A stretch of 16,071 bases of DNA from an uncultured Ideonella sp. Its GTDB lineage: Bacteria > Pseudomonadota > Gammaproteobacteria > Burkholderiales > Burkholderiaceae. The stretch is taken from the NCBI GenBank assembly GCA_946479475.1, contig CAMLGG010000110.1, positions 1-16,071 of the forward strand. Direction: 5' to 3'. A program made the translations under genes and the position numbers. Under the pieces are notes generated by a model that saw nothing but the letters and a program-made list of their open reading frames with translations, was not told the DNA's origin and did no database searches. Shown piece after piece: positions 7,403 to 14,086 of the stretch. Every line of letters starts with the position of its first letter. Within the stretch, counting starts at the first letter, position 1.

Positions 7403-9237
7403 CTGCCCAGAATCCACCTGACGCCCGGGGCGCCTCCGCCTCCACGGGTGCGGTGCGCATGTTCGGGCGCTTCCAGTTGCTGCGACTGCTCGGCAAGAGC
7501 GAGCGCGGCATGCTGTGGCTCGCACTGGATCCGCGCGACCAGCTGGAGCTGATGCTTGCCATGCCTCGCGTCCAGCCCGGCGAGGCGAGCAACTCCTGGC
7601 ACCAGGCCGTGCGCCGCGGAGCCCGCCTGAACCACCCGAACCTCGCCAGGCCGCTCGACATCGGCGAGCACGAACGCTGGCCCTACGTGGTCTACGAGCG
7701 CGGGCATGCCGTGACCTGGGCCGAGCGGATCGGCCCTCAGGGCCTTTCCGGCGTCGAGCTGGCCCATTGGACGGCCCAGGCCGCCCAGGGCCTGGCCTTC
7801 GCCCACGAGGCCGGCGCCGCCCACCACGACCTCCAGCCCTGGTGGCTGGTCGTGGACGACGATCAACGCGTTCGGGTGCTGGGTCTCGAAGTGGCGGCCG
7901 CGCCGCGCGCCTCGGTCACCCAGCCGGGGGGCCTGGACGAATTGCGCGCCGTGCGCGATGCGGCGGGCCAGGACGTGCTCGCCCTCGGCCTGGTCGCCCA
8001 CTGGTGCCTGGCCGGGCTGCCGGCGCTCGATGAGCCGGACGTCGGCAAGGTGATCGCGCGGATGCCGCCGATGGGCAGCGAATTCGTCCGCCTGCCCTGG
8101 AGCGTGCCGCGGCCCATCCCCGAGCCGCTGCGCGCCATCGTCAACCGCGCGACGGACCGCCAGGAGCGGCACCGCTACCTCAATGCCCGCACCCTGCAGC
8201 GTGCGCTGGAGGGCTGGATCAAGACCAGCACCGAGCAGGACGGCGGCCCGCTGGCCCTGCTGCTGGATCGCCTGCGCCAGGTGGGCACGTTGCCCGCCCA
8301 GCCGGGGGCAGCCGATCGTGCCGCCCACATGGCGCTGATGGAAGGCGCCCGCACCAGCGACCTGGCGGAGCTCGTGCTGGAGGACCTCGCGCTCAGCTTC
8401 GAGCTGCTGCGCATGGTCAACAACGCGCAGGTTGCGGGCGACGAGCCGGTGCTGATGCTGCGCCGGGCGATCGCGATGGTGGGCCTCGACGGCGTTCGCC
8501 GTGCAGCGCTCTCGCTGCGCCGCTGGCCCGGCCCGATGAACGAGCAGGCCGCCGCCGAGATGGAGACGCTGATCCGCCGCGTCAAGCGTGCGGGGCGGGT
8601 CGCCACTCGCCTGGTGCCGGCGGGCTATGACGGCGAGGTGGTGTTCCTCGTCACCCTGCTGCAGAACCTGGGCCGGCTGCTGGTGCAGTACCACTTCCCG
8701 GAGGAGGCGGGCCAGATCCGCCGCCTGATGCAGCCGACGCTCGTCACCTTGCCGCAGAAGAACCCTGGTGCGCCGGCCGAGACCAAGGAAGAGCCCGGCA
8801 TGAGTGCCGACGCGGCCTCCTACGCTGTCCTCGGGACCGACCTGGAGGCGCTGGGCGCCGCCGTCGCGCGCCACTGGGGCCTGGACGATTCGGTGCAGCA
8901 CATGATCCGCCGCATCGCGCCATCGGCGCCGGTGCGCACGCCCGAATCCGACGGCGACATCCTGCGCGTCACCGCCAGCTGCGCGAACGACCTGATCGAT
9001 GCCATGACGCTGCCTGCCGGGCGCGCCACGAAGGCATTGAACCTGGTGGTGCAGCGCTATGCCAGGCCCCTGGGCCTGACGGGCAAGGAGATGCAGGAAG
9101 CGCTGCAGGGCGAAGGTTCGCGGTCTCGTGCGCCGGCGCCTGCGGCCGCTCCCGCGCCCGAGGCGGGCAAGCCCGCTGCTGCGCCCAGGCCGCCGGCAGG
9201 GCCGTGGTCGGCAGCGCTCGAAGGGACGCTGTCGTGA
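7393..9237 (+). CDS. Pseudokinase-HDOD protein
   Basis: This 614-residue cytoplasmic protein has a Ser/Thr-kinase-like fold (about 24-275) followed by an HDOD domain (about 285-450, with the block LLQNLGRLLVQYHFPEEA) and an Ala/Pro-rich tail (about 578-605). Aligned with the next gene product, the kinase domain is degenerate. The glycine loop is GKSERG, the ATP-binding Lys is replaced by Ala (A56 in ELMLAMPR), HRDLKPTN has become HHDLQPWW (D146 kept), and DFG has become GLE (164-166). No GT/SPE activation segment is recognisable. It is therefore probably catalytically dead and may act as scaffold or allosteric partner. HDOD domains are non-enzymatic relatives of HD phosphohydrolases found in signalling proteins. 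An in-frame TGA lies directly before the ATG at 7393, so this is the first ATG available; the ribosome site is weak. Its stop overlaps the kinase gene (GTGA). Confidence 0.85.
   Translation: MITPAQNPPDARGASASTGAVRMFGRFQLLRLLGKSERGMLWLALDPRDQLELMLAMPRVQPGEASNSWHQAVRRGARLNHPNLARPLDIGEHERWPYVVYERGHAVTWAERIGPQGLSGVELAHWTAQAAQGLAFAHEAGAAHHDLQPWWLVVDDDQRVRVLGLEVAAAPRASVTQPGGLDELRAVRDAAGQDVLALGLVAHWCLAGLPALDEPDVGKVIARMPPMGSEFVRLPWSVPRPIPEPLRAIVNRATDRQERHRYLNARTLQRALEGWIKTSTEQDGGPLALLLDRLRQVGTLPAQPGAADRAAHMALMEGARTSDLAELVLEDLALSFELLRMVNNAQVAGDEPVLMLRRAIAMVGLDGVRRAALSLRRWPGPMNEQAAAEMETLIRRVKRAGRVATRLVPAGYDGEVVFLVTLLQNLGRLLVQYHFPEEAGQIRRLMQPTLVTLPQKNPGAPAETKEEPGMSADAASYAVLGTDLEALGAAVARHWGLDDSVQHMIRRIAPSAPVRTPESDGDILRVTASCANDLIDAMTLPAGRATKALNLVVQRYARPLGLTGKEMQEALQGEGSRSRAPAPAAAPAPEAGKPAAAPRPPAGPWSAALEGTLS
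9220..9226 (+). promoter_or_regulatory. Ribosome binding site that fixes the GTG start of the kinase-HDOD-GAF gene
   Basis: GAAGGGA ends seven bases before the GTG at 9234. It is the best Shine-Dalgarno match near either signalling gene. It supports the GTG start that overlaps the upstream TGA (GTGA, 9234-9237) over the earlier in-frame GTG at 9204, and it points to translational coupling with enough independent initiation to make the kinase. Confidence 0.7.
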
Positions 9238-11645
9238 GCGTCGCCACCGCTGCGCCGCAGGGCCGCGCGGCCTCTCAACGCGTGGGCCGCTTCGAGCTGC
9301 AACGCGTGCTCGGTCGCGGCGCCCAGGCCACTGTGTGGCTGGGCTGGGACCCGAAGCTGCAGCGGGAGGTGGCGGTCAAGGTCGTCAACGCCGATGCGAG
9401 TGTCGACGCGGTGGCCGAATGGCTGACCGAGGCGCGCGCCACGAGCGCGCTGGCCCATCCGGGCATCGTGCCGGTCTACGAGGCGGACCAGGACGGCAAG
9501 GCAGTCTTCCTCGTCTTCGAGCGTGTGGACGGCCCGACCCTGGCCGAGAAGATCAAGAACCTGGGGCCCATGCCCGCGCGCGAGGCGGCCGAGCTGATGC
9601 GCGAGGTGCTGGATGCGCTGGCCTTCGCCCACACGCGCGGCGTCGTCCACCGGGATCTCAAGCCCACCAACATCCTCGTCGGCAGCGACGGCCGGGCGAG
9701 GGTGATGGACTTCGGCATCGCCGCCAGGCTGGCCGAGGCCCACGACGGCCGCATCGTCGGCACGCCGGGCTACATCTCGCCCGAGGCCGCTGCCGGCCAG
9801 CGCGCCACGCCGGCGATGGACGTCTTTTCGGCCGGCATGATGCTCGGCCAACTCCTCCTGGGCACTCACCTGCGGCCCATCCCCTCGGCGGCCGACGCCG
9901 CCTTGCGGCAGGCGATCGAGGAGGACGTGGCCTGGCCGGGCGGCAAGGTGGCGGTCGACGACAAGCTGCGCAGCATGGTGATGCGTGCCACGGCCCGGGC
10001 ACCGGAGGCGCGCTTCGCCAGCGCTGCCGAGTTCCGCGACGCGCTTGCCCGCTGGTTGACGCCGCCCGATGCCGCGCCCCAGCCCGGCGGCCATGGCACG
10101 CTGGAGTTCCTGCTGCGCCGCATGCGCCTGCATGGGGACTTCCCCGCGCTCTCCGATTCGATCACCCGCATCCAGAAGGTCACGGCCTCGGAGAACGAGA
10201 GCCTGCAGGCCCTGTCGGCCGAGATCCTGAAGGACGTGGCGCTGACGCAGAAGCTGCTGCGCCTGGTCAACACTGCGCACTTCCGCCACGTGGGCGCGGG
10301 CGAGATCAGCACGGTCTCGCGAGCGACCGCGCTGATCGGCTTCGCCGGCATCCGCAACATGGCCTTGTCGGTCGTGCTGCTGGAGCACATGAAGGACCAG
10401 ACCCATGCCCAGCGCATGAAGGAGCTGTTCCTGCAGGCCCTGCTGACCGGCACGCTCGTCGACCAGCTTTCGCCGCCCTCGCGCGAGCGCGAGGAGGCGT
10501 TCCTCGGCGGCATGATGAGTCACCTCGGGCGCATGCTGGCCGAGTACTACTTTCCCGAGGAGGCGGCGCAGGTGCGCCAGCGCATCGCCTCCAGCGGCCT
10601 GCGCGACACCGGCGTGGCGCCTCCGTCCGAGGCGCGCGCCTCGACCGACGTGCTGGGCCTGAGGTACGAGGACCTGGGGCTTGGCGTCGCGCAATCCTGG
10701 GGACTGCCGGACAGCCTGCGCAAGGTGATGAGCCCGCCGGAGGAAGAAGTGCCGGGCCGTCTGGTCGAGACGCCGGTCGAGCGCATGCGCTGGCGCGTGC
10801 GTGCATCGAACGAGATGGTGCAGCTGCTGCTGGATGCCGAGCCGGCGCAGGCCGACTCGAAGGTCCTCGCGCTCGGCGAGCGCTATGCCCGTGCGCTGGG
10901 CATGAAGCCGGAGGATTTCGGCGCAGCGCTGAAGCTCGCCAGGGTGCACCTTGCGGAAATGGCCGCGAGCCTGAAGATCGAGCCGCCGGCGAAGACGAAG
11001 GCGCGCCGGCTGCTGGCCACGCTGGTCCCGGCCGCGCCTGCTGCGCCGGCCGCCGAGGCCGCCCGACCCTCGGTCGGCGAAGGCGAACTCGACACCCTGG
11101 TGCTGCCGCCGCAGCCGCCCAGCCACGAGCAGGCCGAGGCCATGCTCTCGGCCGGGATCGCCGAGGTGACGAGCACGATGGCCGCCGACAGCTTCAAGCT
11201 CAACGAGGTGCTGGGCGTCATCCTGGGCACCATCCACAAGGCGCTCGGCTTCGACCGCGTCGTGTTCTGCCTGCGCGATCCCAAGACCGGGCTGCTCAGC
11301 GGGCGGATAGGCCTGGGCGAGGGCGCCGATGCGCTGGCCAGGCGATTCGTCCTCGATGCACGCGGCCCGCAGGCCGCCGATCTCTTCGCGGCCGCCTGCC
11401 TGAAGGGGGCGGACACGATGATCGCCGATGGCCGCAGCGCCAGCCTCGCACCGCGGCTACCGGCCTGGTACCGCGGGGCGCCGGCGACCAGCTTCCTGCT
11501 GCTGCCGCTGATGCTCAAGAACGCCTCGTTCGCGCTCATTTATGCCGATCGCACGAACAGCGCGATCGATTTCGGCGAACGCGAGCTCACGCTGCTACGG
11601 ACACTGCGCAACCAGGCCGTGATGGCCTTCAAGTCCGCAAGCTGA
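9234..11645 (+). CDS. Ser/Thr protein kinase-HDOD-GAF signalling protein
   Basis: This 803-residue cytoplasmic protein has three parts. The Hanks-type kinase domain (about 19-275) looks active: glycine loop LGRGAQATVW, K49 in VAVK, C-helix E66, HRDLKPTN with D141 and N146, DFG at D159-G161, and an activation segment GTPGYISPE ending at E184. An HDOD domain follows (about 288-500; GGMMSHLGRMLAEYYFPEEA). After an Ala/Pro-rich linker (about 595-630) comes a GAF domain (about 635-800; LGFDRVVFCLRDPKTG and FLLLPLMLKNASFALIYADR). I see no transmembrane segment or PASTA repeats, so it is unlike receptor kinases of the PknB type. It would phosphorylate unknown Ser/Thr targets, with HDOD and GAF as likely partner- or ligand-sensing modules. 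Shared domain order and motifs show it is a paralogue of the preceding pseudokinase. The GTG start at 9234 is supported by the ribosome site. Confidence 0.9.
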   Translation: MSVATAAPQGRAASQRVGRFELQRVLGRGAQATVWLGWDPKLQREVAVKVVNADASVDAVAEWLTEARATSALAHPGIVPVYEADQDGKAVFLVFERVDGPTLAEKIKNLGPMPAREAAELMREVLDALAFAHTRGVVHRDLKPTNILVGSDGRARVMDFGIAARLAEAHDGRIVGTPGYISPEAAAGQRATPAMDVFSAGMMLGQLLLGTHLRPIPSAADAALRQAIEEDVAWPGGKVAVDDKLRSMVMRATARAPEARFASAAEFRDALARWLTPPDAAPQPGGHGTLEFLLRRMRLHGDFPALSDSITRIQKVTASENESLQALSAEILKDVALTQKLLRLVNTAHFRHVGAGEISTVSRATALIGFAGIRNMALSVVLLEHMKDQTHAQRMKELFLQALLTGTLVDQLSPPSREREEAFLGGMMSHLGRMLAEYYFPEEAAQVRQRIASSGLRDTGVAPPSEARASTDVLGLRYEDLGLGVAQSWGLPDSLRKVMSPPEEEVPGRLVETPVERMRWRVRASNEMVQLLLDAEPAQADSKVLALGERYARALGMKPEDFGAALKLARVHLAEMAASLKIEPPAKTKARRLLATLVPAAPAAPAAEAARPSVGEGELDTLVLPPQPPSHEQAEAMLSAGIAEVTSTMAADSFKLNEVLGVILGTIHKALGFDRVVFCLRDPKTGLLSGRIGLGEGADALARRFVLDARGPQAADLFAAACLKGADTMIADGRSASLAPRLPAWYRGAPATSFLLLPLMLKNASFALIYADRTNSAIDFGERELTLLRTLRNQAVMAFKSAS

Positions 11646-11657
11646 ACATCGCCCTCG

Positions 11658-11681
11658 GCGGGCGCGCGGGGCTCGGCCCGC
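11658..11681 (+). repeat. Inverted repeat between the kinase and MFS genes
   Basis: GCGGGC (11658-11663) and GCCCGC (11676-11681) could form a 6-bp stem with a 12-base loop in the 53-base gap. There is no T-run, so it is a poor intrinsic terminator. It may be chance in GC-rich DNA. Confidence 0.2.
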
Positions 11682-11698
11682 AGACAATCGTCCGCTGA

Positions 11699-12979
11699 AT
11701 GGCTGAACTGACCCTGGAACCGTGCGCGCCGAGGTTGCGCGACCAGCACGACTACCTCCGCCTTCTCGTGGCGCGCATCGCCGGCACGGCGGCCCAGCAG
11801 ATGCTGATGGTGGCGCTCGGGTGGCAGGTTTACGACCTGACCGCCAGCGCCTGGGCCCTCGGCTTCGTGGGCCTCGCCCAGTTCCTCCCGGCCTTGCTCT
11901 TCACTTTGCCGGCGGGGCATCTCGTCGACAAGCATGACCGCCGGCTGATGCTCGCCGCGAGCCTCGGGCTGCAGGCGCTGGTGGCAGGGGTGCTGGCCTG
12001 GGGCAGTGGCGGCGGGTGGATCGATGCGCGCTGGATCCTCGCCACCTCGGTGGTACTGGGCATGGCGCGCGCGGTGCAGATGCCGTCGATCCAGGCGCTG
12101 ACGCCGTCGCTCGTCCCGGCGGTCCTGCTGCCGCGTGCCGTGGCGGCCAGCAGCTCGGTGATGCAGGGCGCGATCGTGCTCGGCCCGGCGCTCGGCGGTG
12201 CACTGTACGGCTGGGCGGCGTCGCACCGTGAGGCGCTGTCGGGCGCGCAGCCCGGCGCGGTAGTGGTCTACGGGACTTCGCTGTTCCTGCTGCTGCTTTC
12301 CATCGTCGGTGCGCTGCTGGTGCGCCATCGCTCGACGCACGCGCGCACGGCGGCCGCCAACTGGCAAAGCGTCACGGCAGGCCTGCGCTTCATCTGGAAC
12401 CGCAAGGTGATGCTGGGCGCGATCTCGCTCGACCTCTTCGCGGTGCTGCTCGGCGGTGCGAGCGCCCTACTGCCCATCTTCGCCCGCGACATCCTCCAGA
12501 TCGGCCCCGAGGGCATGGGTCTGCTGCGTGCGGCGCCGGCCGTGGGGGCCGTGACCGTCGGCCTCGTGCTCGCGCGGCGTGGCATCGAACGGCATGCGGG
12601 GGCCTGGCTGCTGGGCGCCGTCGCGGTGTACGGCCTGGCCACCATCGGCTTCGCCCTGGCGCGGTCCCCGGCGCTGGCCTTCGCGATGCTGGCCGTGTCC
12701 GGCGCGGCCGACATGTTCAGCGTGGTCATCCGGCAGTCGCTGGTGCAGTTGGAGACGCCGGAGGACATGCGGGGCCGCGTCGGTGCCGTCAACTCCGTCT
12801 TCATCGGCGCGAGCAACCAGCTCGGCGAGTTCGAGTCGGGCGTCACCGCCGCGCTGCTCGGGCCGGTGGGCTCCGTGCTGCTCGGCGGCTTCGGCACGCT
12901 GGCGGTGGTCGCGCTGTGGTGGAAGCTCTTTCCCGGCCTCGCACGGCGCGACCGGCTGCGCAGTGCCGGGTCGTCTTAG
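11699..12979 (+). CDS. MFS transporter (EntS-like / MFS_3 family exporter)
   Basis: This is an inner-membrane major facilitator permease of 426 residues, the normal length for the family. Many hydrophobic segments are spread along the protein. The loop-2/3 motif A is present as GHLVDKHDRR (residues 73-82). The segment from DMRGRVGAVNSVF to GEFESG near the C-terminus is a signature I associate with the EntS-like MFS_3 group of proton-driven exporters. The substrate cannot be predicted. An in-frame TGA sits directly before the ATG at 11699, so this is the earliest start; no good ribosome site is visible. It follows the kinase gene by 53 bases on the same strand and could be the last gene of that transcript. 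It ends three bases from the convergent HhH gene, with no terminator between them. The family call is secure; the function is open. Confidence 0.92.
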   Translation: MAELTLEPCAPRLRDQHDYLRLLVARIAGTAAQQMLMVALGWQVYDLTASAWALGFVGLAQFLPALLFTLPAGHLVDKHDRRLMLAASLGLQALVAGVLAWGSGGGWIDARWILATSVVLGMARAVQMPSIQALTPSLVPAVLLPRAVAASSSVMQGAIVLGPALGGALYGWAASHREALSGAQPGAVVVYGTSLFLLLLSIVGALLVRHRSTHARTAAANWQSVTAGLRFIWNRKVMLGAISLDLFAVLLGGASALLPIFARDILQIGPEGMGLLRAAPAVGAVTVGLVLARRGIERHAGAWLLGAVAVYGLATIGFALARSPALAFAMLAVSGAADMFSVVIRQSLVQLETPEDMRGRVGAVNSVFIGASNQLGEFESGVTAALLGPVGSVLLGGFGTLAVVALWWKLFPGLARRDRLRSAGSS

Positions 12980-12982
12980 GCT

Positions 12983-13315
12983 TCAGCGGCTGCTGACCTG
13001 CCCGTGGCGCTGCTTGCGCTCGGCCGTGTAGGCCCACCAGGGCTTGGGCGCGGCGCCTTCCATGAAGTCGACGATGGCCATGAAGGTGTCGAGCACGCAG
13101 GGATCCTGGCGGTGGCCGGTCGCGCGCTCCAGGTCACGGTAGAGCGCGAAGGCATCGCGCCCGCGCAGCTCGGCCGGATGCTGGATGCCGAGCAGTCGCA
13201 GGTCGCCCGCCATGGCGGGGCCGACGTTGGGTAGCTGCTCCAGCTTCCTGCACTCGGCAGCCGAAGCGGCCTTGGGCGCCTTGATGGCACGCACGGGGGA
13301 AACGGCTCGACCCAT
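12983..13315 (-). CDS. Helix-hairpin-helix protein, Cdd1 / 'pathogenicity locus' family
   Basis: This 110-residue soluble protein has a helix-hairpin-helix core (LEQLPNVGPAMAGDLRLLGI, about 25-44) and then the conserved blocks HPAELRGRDAFALY, DPCVLDTFMAIV and KPWWAYTAERK. I recognise these from the Cdd1 ('pathogenicity locus') family, members of which have also been labelled mitomycin-resistance proteins. HhH folds usually bind DNA non-specifically, so a nucleic-acid role is likely but unproven. The ATG at 13315 is preceded by an AAGGCGGG ribosome site in the 11-base gap after the lexA stop. An upstream in-frame ATG at 13387 lies inside lexA and is less likely. The tight lexA linkage implies co-transcription and LexA repression, hence induction by DNA damage. 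It converges on the MFS gene with three bases between stops. Confidence 0.85.
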   Translation of the reverse strand: MGRAVSPVRAIKAPKAASAAECRKLEQLPNVGPAMAGDLRLLGIQHPAELRGRDAFALYRDLERATGHRQDPCVLDTFMAIVDFMEGAAPKPWWAYTAERKQRHGQVSSR

Positions 13316-13326
13316 CGCACCCGCCT

Positions 13327-14004
13327 TCAAAAGAGCATGTGCTGGCGCACCAGGCCCACGGCCACGCCCTCGATGGCGAACTCGCACTGGCCGGGCGCGA
13401 CGACGATGGGTTCGAAATCCGGGTTCTCGGGCAGCAGCTCGATGGTGTGGCGAGTGCGGTGCAGGCGCTTGACGGTGACCTCGTCGTCGAGCCGGGCGAC
13501 CACGATCTGGCCGTTGCGGGCGTCATTGGTCTTCTGCACGGCCAGCAGGTCGCCATCCATGATGCCGGCGTCCCGCATGCTCATGCCCTTGACCTTGAGC
13601 AGGTAGTCGGGCCGCCGCGGGAAGAGGCTGGCTTCGAGCAGATAGGTCTGGTCGATGTTCTCCTGCGCCAGGATCGGGTTGCCGGCGGCCACGCGGCCCA
13701 CGAGGGGCAGCGTCAGTTGCGCCAGGCCGGGCAGGGGCAGCGAGAATTGCTTGCCGCGGGCCTCGTTCAGGGCGCGCAGCGTGTTGGACTGAAGCCGGAT
13801 GCCGCGCGAGGTGCCGCCGACCAGCTCGATCACACCCTTGCGTGCGAGGGCCTGCAGGTGCTCCTCGGCTGCGTTGGGCGAGCGGAAGCCCAGTTCGGCA
13901 GCGATCTCGGCCCGGGTGGGCGGGGCGCCGGTGCGCTCGATGGTGGTCTGCACCAGGTCGAGAATCTGCTGCTGGCGCGCGGTGAGCTTGGGGCTTTCGA
14001 TCAT
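13327..14004 (-). CDS. lexA: LexA repressor (SOS regulator, S24 peptidase)
   Basis: LexA represses DNA-damage genes and cleaves itself when bound to RecA filaments. The 225-residue product has the winged-helix N-terminus ([15 protein letters not shown], with the recognition region [21 protein letters not shown] at about 30-50). The Ala-Gly cleavage site is A107-G108 in GRVAAGNP. The catalytic Ser is S142 in KGMSM and the catalytic Lys is K179 in VTVKRL. The ATG at 14004 is chosen because it gives the usual [12 protein letters not shown] start. An in-frame ATG at 14046 would run through one of the operators and is unlikely. Two CTG-N10-CAG operators lie 31-65 bases upstream, consistent with autoregulation. 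The HhH gene follows 11 bases after its stop. Identification is very secure. Confidence 0.97.
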   Translation of the reverse strand: MIESPKLTARQQQILDLVQTTIERTGAPPTRAEIAAELGFRSPNAAEEHLQALARKGVIELVGGTSRGIRLQSNTLRALNEARGKQFSLPLPGLAQLTLPLVGRVAAGNPILAQENIDQTYLLEASLFPRRPDYLLKVKGMSMRDAGIMDGDLLAVQKTNDARNGQIVVARLDDEVTVKRLHRTRHTIELLPENPDFEPIVVAPGQCEFAIEGVAVGLVRQHMLF

Positions 14005-14034
14005 GGCGGCTGGCCTACCGGGCAAGCGGTACGG

Positions 14035-14050
14035 CTGAGTTTGCATCCAG
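14035..14050. promoter_or_regulatory. Second LexA operator (SOS box), lexA-proximal
   Basis: CTGAGTTTGCATCCAG fits CTG-N10-CAG. It ends in ATCCAG like the stronger box, whose centre is 19 bp away, close to two helical turns. Its middle is less AT-rich than the ideal (TA)5, so it is the weaker site. Position and spacing beside lexA raise confidence; the E. coli lexA gene also has two adjacent boxes. Confidence 0.6.
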
Positions 14051-14053
14051 TAT

Positions 14054-14069
14054 CTGTATTTTTATCCAG
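14054..14069. promoter_or_regulatory. Primary LexA operator (SOS box) between lexA and the asparaginase gene
   Basis: CTGTATTTTTATCCAG matches the classical LexA consensus CTG-(AT-rich)10-CAG closely. It lies 50 bases upstream of the lexA start and 11 bases upstream of the divergent asparaginase ATG. LexA bound here should block the lexA promoter, and could also block transcription of the asparaginase gene. Confidence 0.87.
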
Positions 14070-14086
14070 ACATCGTCGAAATGCAA
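14059..14086 (-). promoter_or_regulatory. Candidate lexA promoter overlapping the SOS box
   Basis: On the minus strand TTGCAT (14086-14081) and TAAAAA (14064-14059) are 16 bases apart and resemble sigma-70 -35 and -10 elements. The -10 lies inside the primary SOS box. An alternative pair is TTCGAC (14080-14075) with TACAGA (14058-14053). The -35 of the first option coincides with the first codons of the asparaginase gene. The assignment is tentative. Confidence 0.35.

Noticed and set aside
7308..7421. A possible 37-codon small gene upstream of the pseudokinase
   Set aside because: There is no ribosome site, no recognisable peptide, and it overlaps the next gene's start. Kept only as a repeat-associated curiosity.
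9057..11237. A 726-codon minus-strand frame and an 856-codon plus-strand frame (9128-11698) across the kinase-HDOD-GAF gene
   Set aside because: Both are GC-driven shadows with Arg/Gly/Ala-rich low-complexity translations. The chosen frame contains the full set of kinase, HDOD and GAF motifs.
14005..14046. A 14-residue longer LexA from the ATG at 14046
   Set aside because: It would place the start codon inside the weaker SOS box, and the extension does not match the usual LexA N-terminus, which begins just before PKLTARQQ.
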